Assembly: GCA_029932755.1 (NCBI GenBank)
Contig: JAOZPK010000035.1
Location: 1 to 19,843 of the forward strand
DNA length: 19,843 bases
Reading direction: 5' to 3'
Origin: Candidatus Cloacimonadota bacterium
GTDB lineage: Bacteria > Cloacimonadota > Cloacimonadia > Cloacimonadales > TCS61
The position numbers were made by a program, and so were the translations under genes. Of the stretch, positions 8,554-15,341 are shown piece by piece. The notes beneath the pieces were generated by a model. The model made no database searches. It saw nothing but the letters and a program-made list of their open reading frames with translations, and was not told the origin of the DNA. Within the stretch, counting starts at the first letter, position 1, and every line of letters starts with the position of its first letter.

Positions 8554-9531
8554 TTATTCAATTTTATCAGGAATTTCACTCTGTTCTTTCAATTCAAAGA
8601 TGGGTTTAAAATATCTAAATTGATTTTCTATAGTAGTACTCTCGCAAATCTTTTGTTTAATTCGTTTAATTTCTTCTTGAAGTTTAAACTTTTGTGCTTC
8701 ATCGCTAATAATGAATAATTCGCTTAACATATACCAACTCATAAGATATTGTTCTTGATGTTTAAAAATATCAGCTAATCCAGCAAGAATCTCATCTCGG
8801 TTTGTATGTTCAGGGAAATCTAAATAAAGACGGATAAGTGATCTCTTAGCATTTTCGTAATATTCAAGTGAAATATTTGCTATATAATCCAGAAAAAGTA
8901 ATTTCCCAATGTATAGAGAATCATCAAGAATAATGAGAGGTTCAAGAATATTCAAAGCTTCTTCATAATCCTTTTTAAATATATCATTTGTGGCTATCTT
9001 GATCAGTAAATTATTACTTTCAGATTCTTCAGTTTCCAGAAGTATGGTCCTATAGACATCATTAGCTTCACCGTAAAGCTGGTTACTTTCATACAATCTT
9101 GCTAATATATATAGAAAACCAACATGTTTCTGAGCATTTTGTGCTTTAGAAATTGCAGCCGAAACAATATCAAATGCAGAAAGTGGAGAAACATGGATGA
9201 TCGCTATCTCAAAATCTACCAAACACTCGTTTATGATTTGTTCTTCTGAAGAAGATAGAATTGTTTTTGCAAAGAATTCTGATGCTTGAAGCCAATCTTC
9301 CCTTTCTTTATAAATGAAAGCTTTAAAATAGAATAGAGAATCCTTTTCTATAGCATCTTTCAATGTTTTATCAATATATTCAAGAGCATTATCATATTCG
9401 TTTTTATCGATGTAAAATTTAATTAATTTGATATTATATTGTACATCATTAATATCAGAGATACTTTCATTCTGTGCATACAAATTAATGCAAAAAATCA
9501 TTATTATCAATACTAATACCATTACTTTCAT
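8554..9531 (-). CDS. Exported TPR-like helical-repeat protein, function unknown
   Basis: A 325-residue protein with a clear N-terminal signal peptide: a hydrophobic run of about 16 residues ending INLYAQ, with likely cleavage near residue 19 or 20. The rest is a chain of amphipathic helix pairs typical of tetratricopeptide repeats. Examples are IKFYIDKNEYDNALEYIDKT, ILARLYESNQLYGEANDVYR and DYEEALNILEPL. It contains no catalytic motif and no lipobox. TPR proteins of this kind scaffold envelope protein complexes, but the partner is unknown. No strong Shine-Dalgarno lies at normal distance from the ATG at 9531; an in-frame ATG also occurs at 9522. It follows the activase by 72 nt, and a TTGACA box in that gap suggests it may have its own promoter. 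The signal peptide and repeat fold are confident; the role is not known. Confidence 0.75.
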   Translation of the reverse strand: MKVMVLVLIIMIFCINLYAQNESISDINDVQYNIKLIKFYIDKNEYDNALEYIDKTLKDAIEKDSLFYFKAFIYKEREDWLQASEFFAKTILSSSEEQIINECLVDFEIAIIHVSPLSAFDIVSAAISKAQNAQKHVGFLYILARLYESNQLYGEANDVYRTILLETEESESNNLLIKIATNDIFKKDYEEALNILEPLIILDDSLYIGKLLFLDYIANISLEYYENAKRSLIRLYLDFPEHTNRDEILAGLADIFKHQEQYLMSWYMLSELFIISDEAQKFKLQEEIKRIKQKICESTTIENQFRYFKPIFELKEQSEIPDKIE

Positions 9532-9568
9532 TTAAGTTTCTTTAAACTCCATTAGTAATTGCAATTAA

Positions 9569-9595
9569 CGAATTTATTAATGATAATGGTGTCAA
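9569..9595 (-). promoter_or_regulatory. Candidate promoter of the TPR protein gene
   Basis: On the minus strand a perfect TTGACA (9590-9595) is followed after 13 nt by TAAATTCG (9569-9576), about 37 nt before the ATG. The layout is like that ahead of PFOR and apbE. No canonical -10 sits at 17 nt. Confidence 0.3.
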
Positions 9596-9603
9596 GTTGA
9601 AAG

Positions 9604-10380
9604 TTATTTCAATAAATTCTCTTTTGCAAATATGGCGGCACCAAGAGCACCTGTAATAAAAGAATTCGCAGGTACGATCACTTCTGTACCCATAATCTCT
9701 GAAATTGCTATTTGCATTCCATTATTCTTAGCTACTCCACCAGTAAAGACTATTGGTTTTTGCCACCGAAGTTGAGAGGCAAGATTTTTTGTTCTTTTTG
9801 CAATTGAGCGATGTACAGCATTAATAATGTTCGGTTTTTCAAAACCCTCAGCAATTAAACCAATAATTTCTGATTCAGCAAAAACTACACAAGTACTATT
9901 AATATCTATCTTTTTAGTTGATGATTTTGAAATATTGCCCAGTTCATCAATAGTTGTTTCAAGTGTAGTTGCGGTAACTTCCAAAAATTTTCCGGTTCCT
10001 GCAGCACATCTATCGTTCATAATAAAATCTTTTACATGACCTTTCTCATCAACAATAATAATTTTGGAATCCTGCCCGCCAATATCGATGATCGTTCTTG
10101 CCTTTGGGAAAAAATAATTAGCTCCTCTGGCATGACAGCTTATCTCAGAAATACGCTTATCTGAAAATGGAACAATATTTCTACCGTAGCCTGTAGAAAA
10201 TATATTTGTAATGTCAGATCTGGGAATTGAGGCCTCTTCCAATGCATCATTCAATAAGAGTTCAGCTACTTTTCTCGGATTTACACCGGTATCGGTTACA
10301 TTTGAGTATATAATTTTATCATCTTTCAAAACAACAATCTTTGACATTCTTGAACCAAGATCGATTCCAACTGTTATCAT
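9604..10380 (-). CDS. 2-hydroxyacyl-CoA dehydratase activase (BadF/BadG/BcrA/BcrD ATPase family, HgdC-like)
   Basis: The family uses ATP hydrolysis in an ASKHA-fold homodimer with one shared [4Fe-4S] cluster to push a very low-potential electron into a 2-hydroxyacyl-CoA dehydratase or benzoyl-CoA reductase. The protein has 258 residues, as in HgdC (about 260). Visible are the ATPase motifs VGIDLGSRMSK (4-14) and IIDIGGQDSK (97-106), the cluster ligands NDRCAAGTG (Cys125) and NSTCVVFAESE (Cys164), and FTGGVAKNNG (212-221). ATG at 10380 follows AAAGGA at good spacing; an in-frame ATG at 10407 lacks this and would add nine lysine/asparagine-rich residues. No dehydratase subunit genes lie next to it: upstream is an M16 peptidase, downstream a TPR protein. 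The substrate is therefore unknown. Stand-alone members exist whose function is not settled. Confidence 0.92.
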   Translation of the reverse strand: MITVGIDLGSRMSKIVVLKDDKIIYSNVTDTGVNPRKVAELLLNDALEEASIPRSDITNIFSTGYGRNIVPFSDKRISEISCHARGANYFFPKARTIIDIGGQDSKIIIVDEKGHVKDFIMNDRCAAGTGKFLEVTATTLETTIDELGNISKSSTKKIDINSTCVVFAESEIIGLIAEGFEKPNIINAVHRSIAKRTKNLASQLRWQKPIVFTGGVAKNNGMQIAISEIMGTEVIVPANSFITGALGAAIFAKENLLK

Positions 10381-10445
10381 TTTATTATCCTTTCTTTTAT
10401 TCCCCATACCTTGAACGGCATTACATTATCCGTGTTCCATTTATT

Positions 10446-10463
10446 CCAGCCGTGAACGGCTGG
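10446..10463. repeat. Intergenic palindrome CCAGCCGT-GA-ACGGCTGG
   Basis: A perfect 8-bp stem with a 2-nt centre lies 7 nt past the M16 stop and 65 nt before the activase start. No U run follows on either strand, so it is a poor terminator; it may stabilise mRNA or be a dispersed palindrome. TGAACGGC from its right half recurs at 10412-10419. Confidence 0.6.
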
Positions 10464-10469
10464 GCTATT

Positions 10470-12992
10470 TTAAACCATAATATGTATAAATTGGTCTTCT
10501 TCTTTGAAATATTCAGATGTAAGATCATGCAACATTTTCACGTCTACCCTATCCAAACGTTCATCCCTTTTTAGATAATGAGAATATCCCAAACCTAATG
10601 ATTCCAAAATGGAAAGCGTTTGTGCCTGGTTCAATACACTCTCTTCCTCCATAAGTCGTTGACCACGAATATAATTCTTTGTAGTTTCAAGTTCTTCAAA
10701 TGTTATGCCATTTGTTTTTATATCTTTTAGAACATCACGAATAACCTTAACAGCCTTGTCTTTGTTTGATTTATCAACAACTGCAGAAGCAACCCAGAAT
10801 CCAGTAGATCTCACAGAACTAAAACTGAAATCAACAGAATATGCAAGACCGCGTTTCTCACGAAGTTCATTAAAAAGGATCGAATCATTTTCACCACCAA
10901 TGATCTGTGAGAGAACATGAAATGCTGTGTTCTTAGTTTTATCATTTGAATTACAGGCAAATCCACCAATGCTAATTATCGCTTGATCCATTCCTTTTTT
11001 TGTTAATTTATACTTTGTTTTGGATGAATTAATAATTGCCTTTTGTATAGATTCTGAATAATTATTTTTCTTAAAAACAAAGTTTTCATTACAGAGTCTT
11101 AGAGCATCGTCAAAATTGAAATCACCAACAATTGCAAGTGACATATTCTGTGATTGATAGTGTTTCACAAACCATTCTTTAACTTGCTTCATCGTGATAT
11201 TTTGTATCGATGTTTTTGAGCCGGAGCGACTATTTAGATTACTCTTTTTCCCGAAGATCAACTCTTTAAATAAAAGTGCTGAATTTTTCTGAGGATAATC
11301 TTTAACTCTATCCAGATTGCTTTTTATAGTAAGTTTAATATTATTAAAATGCTCTTTTGGAAATGTAGGATGAAGCACAACATCTGAGACCAATTCTAAA
11401 CTAGCCGGAAGTGTTTCCTTAAAACATTTGGCATTAACCAGAGTTGTTTCACTTTGTGGACTTATCCCAAAATTAATCCCATTTGAAATACAATAATTTA
11501 AAAACTGTTGATAATTACGTTTTTTGTTACCATAAAGTAATAAGGCTGATGTGAGATAATTGATTCCAAGATTTATTACAGTTTCATTCAATTGAGAAAC
11601 TTCATACGAGAGAGAAATTCCCACAGTTGGTTTTCCGGTAACTCTTTTCAAAAGAACTTTCATTCCATTCTCTAAACGAGTTTCAAAATAATTTTGCACA
11701 ATATTCTTATTCTCTTTATATTTTTCTTTGAGCAATTTACCAAGAACATTTTTATTCAAATTTTCTTTTCCGGTATTATAAATATAAAGATGTTCTTTGC
11801 TGAAATAATGTTTAATTATCCTTTTTATGTCATTGCTTGTAATATTCCTCATCATTTCCGGATATTCAAAGAATTTTTTGTAGTTGGAAAGAATCTCTTC
11901 GCTTCCCAGACTTGATGCAAGTGACTCCATATATTCAAATGTATAGCGATAGAAAAAAATCAATTCCTTTTTATTGTCCTCTAATTCTATATCGCTCATT
12001 CCATGCAGAAAAAACTGCTTAAGTTCTTCTAAAAATATTTTACTTATCTTTGTTATATCAGCTTTTCTTTTAGGCATAATTAATATCACGGAAGCGCCAT
12101 CATTAATACCACTTAGTGAGTGAACATGCACATTATCAATGAGTTTTTCTTGTGTAAACAATCTTTTATATAATTTTGAATTTTTGCCAATTGCAAATGC
12201 TTTAGTAACCAAAGAAAGAGGATATGCATCGGGATCAGTTTCTGCCAAATCTGGAATTACAAAAGCGAGCATATTGCTGGAAATATCTTTTGCAAAATAT
12301 TTGATCTCAGGTTTGGTTGGAAAATGATTACCTATTCTTTTTCGATCTTTTAATTGAGATGGTTTCCATTTACCAAAATACTTCTCGATTAAGTCATCAA
12401 GGTCATTCCCCTTAATATCTCCTGCAGCAACTAAGTAACAATTATTAGGAATATAATATTTTTTATAAAAATTGCGAAGAGAATCTGGTTTTGCTTTTTT
12501 CAGAGAGTTCATATTTCCAATAATTGGTTTTTTGTATGGATTTTTCGTAAAGTAGTCTGCTGCAATATCTTCAATAAAAGAATCTTCAGGTTCGTTTTTA
12601 AATTGTTTAAGTTCTTCAATCACGACTTTTTTCTCTGAGTTGAATTCTTCATTGGAGAAATTTGCATTTATTGCAAGTTCAGATAGAATTTCAATTCCCT
12701 CTTCTGTAAATTTGGAAGGAAGAGTAACGTAGAAACAAGTGGAATCGAATTCAGTATAAGCGTTTAGAGATCCACCAAGATTTGTGACTTTGTTCATTAT
12801 TGCATTCTCTGGATATGCTTTCGTAGATTTAAAAACAAGATGTTCAGTTAAATGTGAATGCCCGGCTTCCGATCTTTCTTCCCAGGCAGAACCAATGCGA
12901 ATATATAGCTGAAGACAAATCAATGGATTAGAATTATCTTTTGCAGTTATAATTTTAAATTCATTTTTTAAGATCTTTGATGTTACTTTCAT
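10470..12992 (-). CDS. M16 family (insulinase/pitrilysin-like) zinc metallopeptidase, two-domain
   Basis: M16 peptidases form a clamshell of two homologous halves that degrade peptides or process precursors. The 840 residues contain the inverted zinc motif HLTEH (47-51), with the third ligand probably Glu127 in KKVVIEELKQF, so the N-terminal half is catalytic. The second half (about 430-840) begins with YFETRLENGMKVLL and lacks HxxEH. It keeps the LREKRGLAYSV segment with the Arg/Tyr pair that contacts substrate. No signal peptide is seen, so it is probably cytosolic. ATG at 12992 follows AAGGA at good spacing, part of which lies against a dispersed repeat. It heads the probable unit with the activase (89 nt downstream). 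The substrate cannot be inferred from context. Confidence 0.92.
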   Translation of the reverse strand: MKVTSKILKNEFKIITAKDNSNPLICLQLYIRIGSAWEERSEAGHSHLTEHLVFKSTKAYPENAIMNKVTNLGGSLNAYTEFDSTCFYVTLPSKFTEEGIEILSELAINANFSNEEFNSEKKVVIEELKQFKNEPEDSFIEDIAADYFTKNPYKKPIIGNMNSLKKAKPDSLRNFYKKYYIPNNCYLVAAGDIKGNDLDDLIEKYFGKWKPSQLKDRKRIGNHFPTKPEIKYFAKDISSNMLAFVIPDLAETDPDAYPLSLVTKAFAIGKNSKLYKRLFTQEKLIDNVHVHSLSGINDGASVILIMPKRKADITKISKIFLEELKQFFLHGMSDIELEDNKKELIFFYRYTFEYMESLASSLGSEEILSNYKKFFEYPEMMRNITSNDIKRIIKHYFSKEHLYIYNTGKENLNKNVLGKLLKEKYKENKNIVQNYFETRLENGMKVLLKRVTGKPTVGISLSYEVSQLNETVINLGINYLTSALLLYGNKKRNYQQFLNYCISNGINFGISPQSETTLVNAKCFKETLPASLELVSDVVLHPTFPKEHFNNIKLTIKSNLDRVKDYPQKNSALLFKELIFGKKSNLNSRSGSKTSIQNITMKQVKEWFVKHYQSQNMSLAIVGDFNFDDALRLCNENFVFKKNNYSESIQKAIINSSKTKYKLTKKGMDQAIISIGGFACNSNDKTKNTAFHVLSQIIGGENDSILFNELREKRGLAYSVDFSFSSVRSTGFWVASAVVDKSNKDKAVKVIRDVLKDIKTNGITFEELETTKNYIRGQRLMEEESVLNQAQTLSILESLGLGYSHYLKRDERLDRVDVKMLHDLTSEYFKEEDQFIHIMV

Positions 12993-13000
12993 TTATTTCC

Positions 13001-13036
13001 TTTTTTTTACCGTTAAGAACGCAAAGACGCCAAGAA
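13001..13036. repeat. Dispersed repeat, copy A (ahead of the M16 gene)
   Basis: A T run then ACCGTTAAGAACGCAAAGAC and GCCAAGAATAC. It matches the copy at 13928-13958 over about 30 bases with one mismatch and a T-run length change. It lies directly upstream of the M16 ribosome-binding site. It is also an imperfect inverted partner of the segment at 13105-13138. Confidence 0.75.
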
Positions 13037-13104
13037 TACAAACCAATCAAGACTTGCTCCATTTCGAAGATCATGTGCTAAATCGGGGAAAACATTTCGT
13101 TTTT

Positions 13105-13138
13105 CTTCTTAGTGCTTCTTCGTGAACTTCGCGGCTGA
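13105..13138. repeat. Inverted partner of the dispersed repeat, overlapping the folE2 3' end
   Basis: On the minus strand it reads GCCGCGAAGTTCACGAAG then AAGCACTAAGAAG. This shares the spaced AAG/CNC pattern of copy A in opposite orientation. With copy A it bounds a 138-bp segment (13001-13138). It encodes the last residues and the stop codon of folE2. Confidence 0.6.
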
Positions 13139-13921
13139 TTTTTTTCTTTTATCTATTTCCACGCAAGCATAGGCATTGTGATTATGGATAGACTCATAAT
13201 TTTCTGATTGTACTTTAAACCAGTCGATTCGTTCTTCTTTTTGCAATTTTAATGTAACCTCTCTTACTATATCTTCAACAAATCTTGGATTATCATAAGC
13301 TTTTTCTGTAACATATTTTTCATCAACCCGTTTAAGCAGCGAATATATCTCACAACTTGCACAGCTCTCTACAAGTTCAATTATCTCTTCTAACCAAATG
13401 AATTCATTATAACTAATCATTACATTAACAATTGATCTCTGACTATGGGCACCATTTTCGCTTATCTCTTTTGAACACGGGCACAGAGTAGTGATTGGTA
13501 CCTTAACTCCAAGTTGCATTTTAAATCCTTCATTTAATGAAGCTTGAAAAGAACAATCATAAGAAAGCAATGAGTTTGTTTTAGAAATAGGAGCTGTCTT
13601 CTTCATAAAATATGGAAATCTGATGTTCACATAAGCATAATCAGCATTGAGTGCTTTTTTTATCTTAGCAAGAAATTCAGGTAATCTCTGAATAAAGTTA
13701 TCTTTGTGAAAATGGTTTAGAATCTCAAGAAATCTGCTCATGTGCGTTCCACGATGGTGATGAGGTAATTCTACAAATATATCAAGATCAGCAACTGTAG
13801 TTTGCAGTTTATTGTCACGATCATCAACAATTATTGGATATTTTACATTCTTGACACCAACTTTGTTTATTGTTACTTTTCTTTTATCTTCCAAACTTTG
13901 TATATCAATTTTATCTTTCAT
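13109..13921 (-). CDS. folE2: GTP cyclohydrolase IB (FolE2 / MptA family)
   Basis: FolE2 converts GTP to 7,8-dihydroneopterin triphosphate, the first step toward folate and queuosine, and is a metal-flexible alternative to FolE. The 270-residue protein has LPHHHRGTHMSRFLEIL (52-68), VPITTLCPCSKEISENGAHS (141-160) and the ENYESIHNHNAYA C-terminal motif. The expected metal ligands Cys147, His159 and Glu201 fall at the same numbers as in the Neisseria gonorrhoeae enzyme. ATG at 13921 follows AAAGGAAT. An upstream in-frame ATG at 13960 would translate the dispersed repeat and is rejected. The normal end is near AYACVEID; the extra tail KSAAKFTKKH with its TAA is mostly encoded by the repeat segment at 13105-13138. 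It is separated from M16 by 116 nt and from apbE by 225 nt. Confidence 0.96.
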   Translation of the reverse strand: MKDKIDIQSLEDKRKVTINKVGVKNVKYPIIVDDRDNKLQTTVADLDIFVELPHHHRGTHMSRFLEILNHFHKDNFIQRLPEFLAKIKKALNADYAYVNIRFPYFMKKTAPISKTNSLLSYDCSFQASLNEGFKMQLGVKVPITTLCPCSKEISENGAHSQRSIVNVMISYNEFIWLEEIIELVESCASCEIYSLLKRVDEKYVTEKAYDNPRFVEDIVREVTLKLQKEERIDWFKVQSENYESIHNHNAYACVEIDKRKKSAAKFTKKH

Positions 13922-13927
13922 ATTATT

Positions 13928-13958
13928 CCTTTTTTTACCGCTAAGAACGCAAAGACGC
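13928..13958. repeat. Dispersed repeat, copy B (ahead of folE2)
   Basis: A T run then ACCGCTAAGAACGCAAAGAC and GC. It is nearly identical to copy A and in the same orientation, 7 nt upstream of the folE2 start, so its A-rich end borders the Shine-Dalgarno. No inverted partner was seen beside this copy. Confidence 0.75.
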
Positions 13959-14024
13959 AAATTCTAAACTTAAATGAGCAATAACCAATGACAACATCTC
14001 CCAATTATATTTATTACACTCACA

Positions 14025-14138
14025 GTCCCCCTTTGCAAGGGGGAATTAAATGGGGGTTTGCTCAAGCTAATAAGCAGAATCAGAGTAAAGTAAACCCCTC
14101 TCCGGCTACCGCCGGTTCTCCCCTTACAAAGGGGAGCT
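14025..14138. repeat. Composite inverted-repeat element between apbE and folE2
   Basis: Two arms are imperfect inverted copies. The left arm holds hairpin CCCCCTT-TGC-AAGGGGG (14027-14043) followed by GGGGGTTT. The right arm holds AAACCCC, a hairpin CCGGC-TACC-GCCGG (14102-14115) and hairpin CTCCCCTT-ACA-AAGGGGAG (14118-14136). The right hairpin begins 11 nt after the apbE stop and may protect or end that transcript, though no U run follows. It looks like a small non-coding dispersed element; no ORF is inside. Confidence 0.65.
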
Positions 14139-14146
14139 AATATTTC

Positions 14147-15130
14147 TTAATGATATTTCTTAAAACCTTTGGTCTCTAATTTTTCAATTTTATCATCTTT
14201 AATAAAATAAACAACTGCTTCAAGTTCATCAGTTTCCTCTGCAAGTTTTAATGACTGTTCCGGCTCCAATAAAAATAGAGCAGTAGAGTATGCATCTGCA
14301 ATTAAAGCTGTTTCAGAAATAACTGTAACAGAAATAGCATTTTGGGAAGGATAACCTGTAAGTGGATTAATAATATGATGATAACGTTTACCATCTTTCA
14401 TAAAGTATCTTTCATAATCGCCTGATGTAACAACAGACATGTTCCCCACATTTATAACATCAATAATCTCATTCGATTCACTTCTGGGATGCTGAATTCC
14501 AATTTTAAATGGTTTTCCTCTGCCAAAGATACGCATATCACCTCCGGCATTAACAAAGCCTGAGATCACATTCTGCTGTTTTAGATACTCAACCACTTTA
14601 TCTACTATATAACCCTTTGCTAGGCTTCCCAGATTGATCTTCATTCCATCAGGTTTATGCAAATAATTATTTTGGATCTTCAATTTCTTAAAACCAGTAA
14701 CCTGAATTGCTTTTTCAATCTCCTTATTTGTAGGAAGAACCTCATTATCAAAATCCCAAATTTCTGATAATGCACCAATTGTAATGTCATAGTGCTTATT
14801 TGTCTTTTGATAAAGTTCTTTTGAAATAGAAAGAATTTCTTTTAGATCATCATCAATTAAAAAGCTATCGATAATAGAATTATTGAATTTCCAAATTTGA
14901 CTTTTATTATTATAGAATGAGAATTTATTTTCATAATCTTCCATTAATTTGAAAGCATAATCCAATATCTCATTTGCATCTTTATTGTTTGTTACAATTT
15001 TTATATCAACTATTGTATCCATTACAAAAGCCGATCTCTCAGATGAATATGTTCGTGTTGAATACCGGTATGCTGCAAAAGCAAAAACCAGTATAAACAA
15101 AATTATATTAATTATATCTTTTCTTTTCAT
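14147..15130 (-). CDS. apbE: FAD:protein FMN transferase ApbE
   Basis: ApbE attaches FMN from FAD to Ser/Thr of exported or membrane redox proteins, such as the NqrB/NqrC and RnfD/RnfG subunits. The 327-residue protein has an N-terminal hydrophobic segment (about 6-21) without a lipobox Cys, so it is a membrane-anchored or signal-peptide form rather than a lipoprotein. Motifs: FVMDTIVDI (35-43), HYDITIGALSEIW (113-125), MKINLGSLAKGYIVDKV (163-179), GFVNAGGDMRIFG (191-203), HHIINPLTGYP (251-261) and the Mg-binding region ADAYSTALFLL (278-288). No Shine-Dalgarno is evident before the ATG at 15130, and a promoter-like box ends only 10 nt upstream, so the mRNA may be nearly leaderless. Its flavoprotein targets are not in the window. 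Confidence 0.95.
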   Translation of the reverse strand: MKRKDIINIILFILVFAFAAYRYSTRTYSSERSAFVMDTIVDIKIVTNNKDANEILDYAFKLMEDYENKFSFYNNKSQIWKFNNSIIDSFLIDDDLKEILSISKELYQKTNKHYDITIGALSEIWDFDNEVLPTNKEIEKAIQVTGFKKLKIQNNYLHKPDGMKINLGSLAKGYIVDKVVEYLKQQNVISGFVNAGGDMRIFGRGKPFKIGIQHPRSESNEIIDVINVGNMSVVTSGDYERYFMKDGKRYHHIINPLTGYPSQNAISVTVISETALIADAYSTALFLLEPEQSLKLAEETDELEAVVYFIKDDKIEKLETKGFKKYH

Positions 15131-15140
15131 ATATTTGTCA

Positions 15141-15167
15141 CAAAATTTAGGGCAGTTAATTTGTCAA
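15141..15167 (-). promoter_or_regulatory. Candidate promoter of apbE
   Basis: On the minus strand TTGACA (15162-15167) is followed after 12 nt by TAAATTTTG (15141-15149), whose end is 10 nt from the apbE ATG. The layout resembles that before PFOR and the TPR gene. If it is a promoter, the leader would be only a few nucleotides long. Confidence 0.35.
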
Positions 15168-15178
15168 TTGTTATGGTT

Positions 15179-15266
15179 TTAAGTTATTTATACGTTAGGC
15201 GAACAGATTTTCTTTTTGACAAGATCAACAGGATAGACAGGATAAATAAAAAAAAAGATAACTTAA
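15179..15266. repeat. Dispersed decamer-type repeat bounded by TTAAGTTAT / ATAACTTAA
   Basis: Perfect 9-bp inverted ends (15179-15187 and 15258-15266) enclose a GACAAGATCAACAGGATAG and ACAGGATAAA run at about 15218-15247. The run contains two near-copies of ACAGGATA about 10 bp apart. This motif type is familiar as an intergenic repeat in many environmental bacteria. No coding content was seen. Confidence 0.5.
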
Positions 15267-15341
15267 TAGCCTGCATCCTTTTTCTCGTTCGCAAGTGTTT
15301 ACTCTGGCATTTGACGGATTGTTTTGGGAACACAATAACAT

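Noticed and set aside
10381..10407. Longer activase start at 10407
   Set aside because: It adds a Lys/Asn-rich stretch absent from the family; AAAGGA at proper spacing supports 10380.
13922..13960. Longer folE2 start at 13960
   Set aside because: The added codons are translated dispersed repeat; AAAGGAAT supports the ATG at 13921, and metal ligands then take the expected residue numbers.
14004..14009. TATAAT (minus strand) as the folE2 promoter
   Set aside because: No -35 hexamer at suitable spacing; a TATAAT by chance is expected in such AT-rich DNA.
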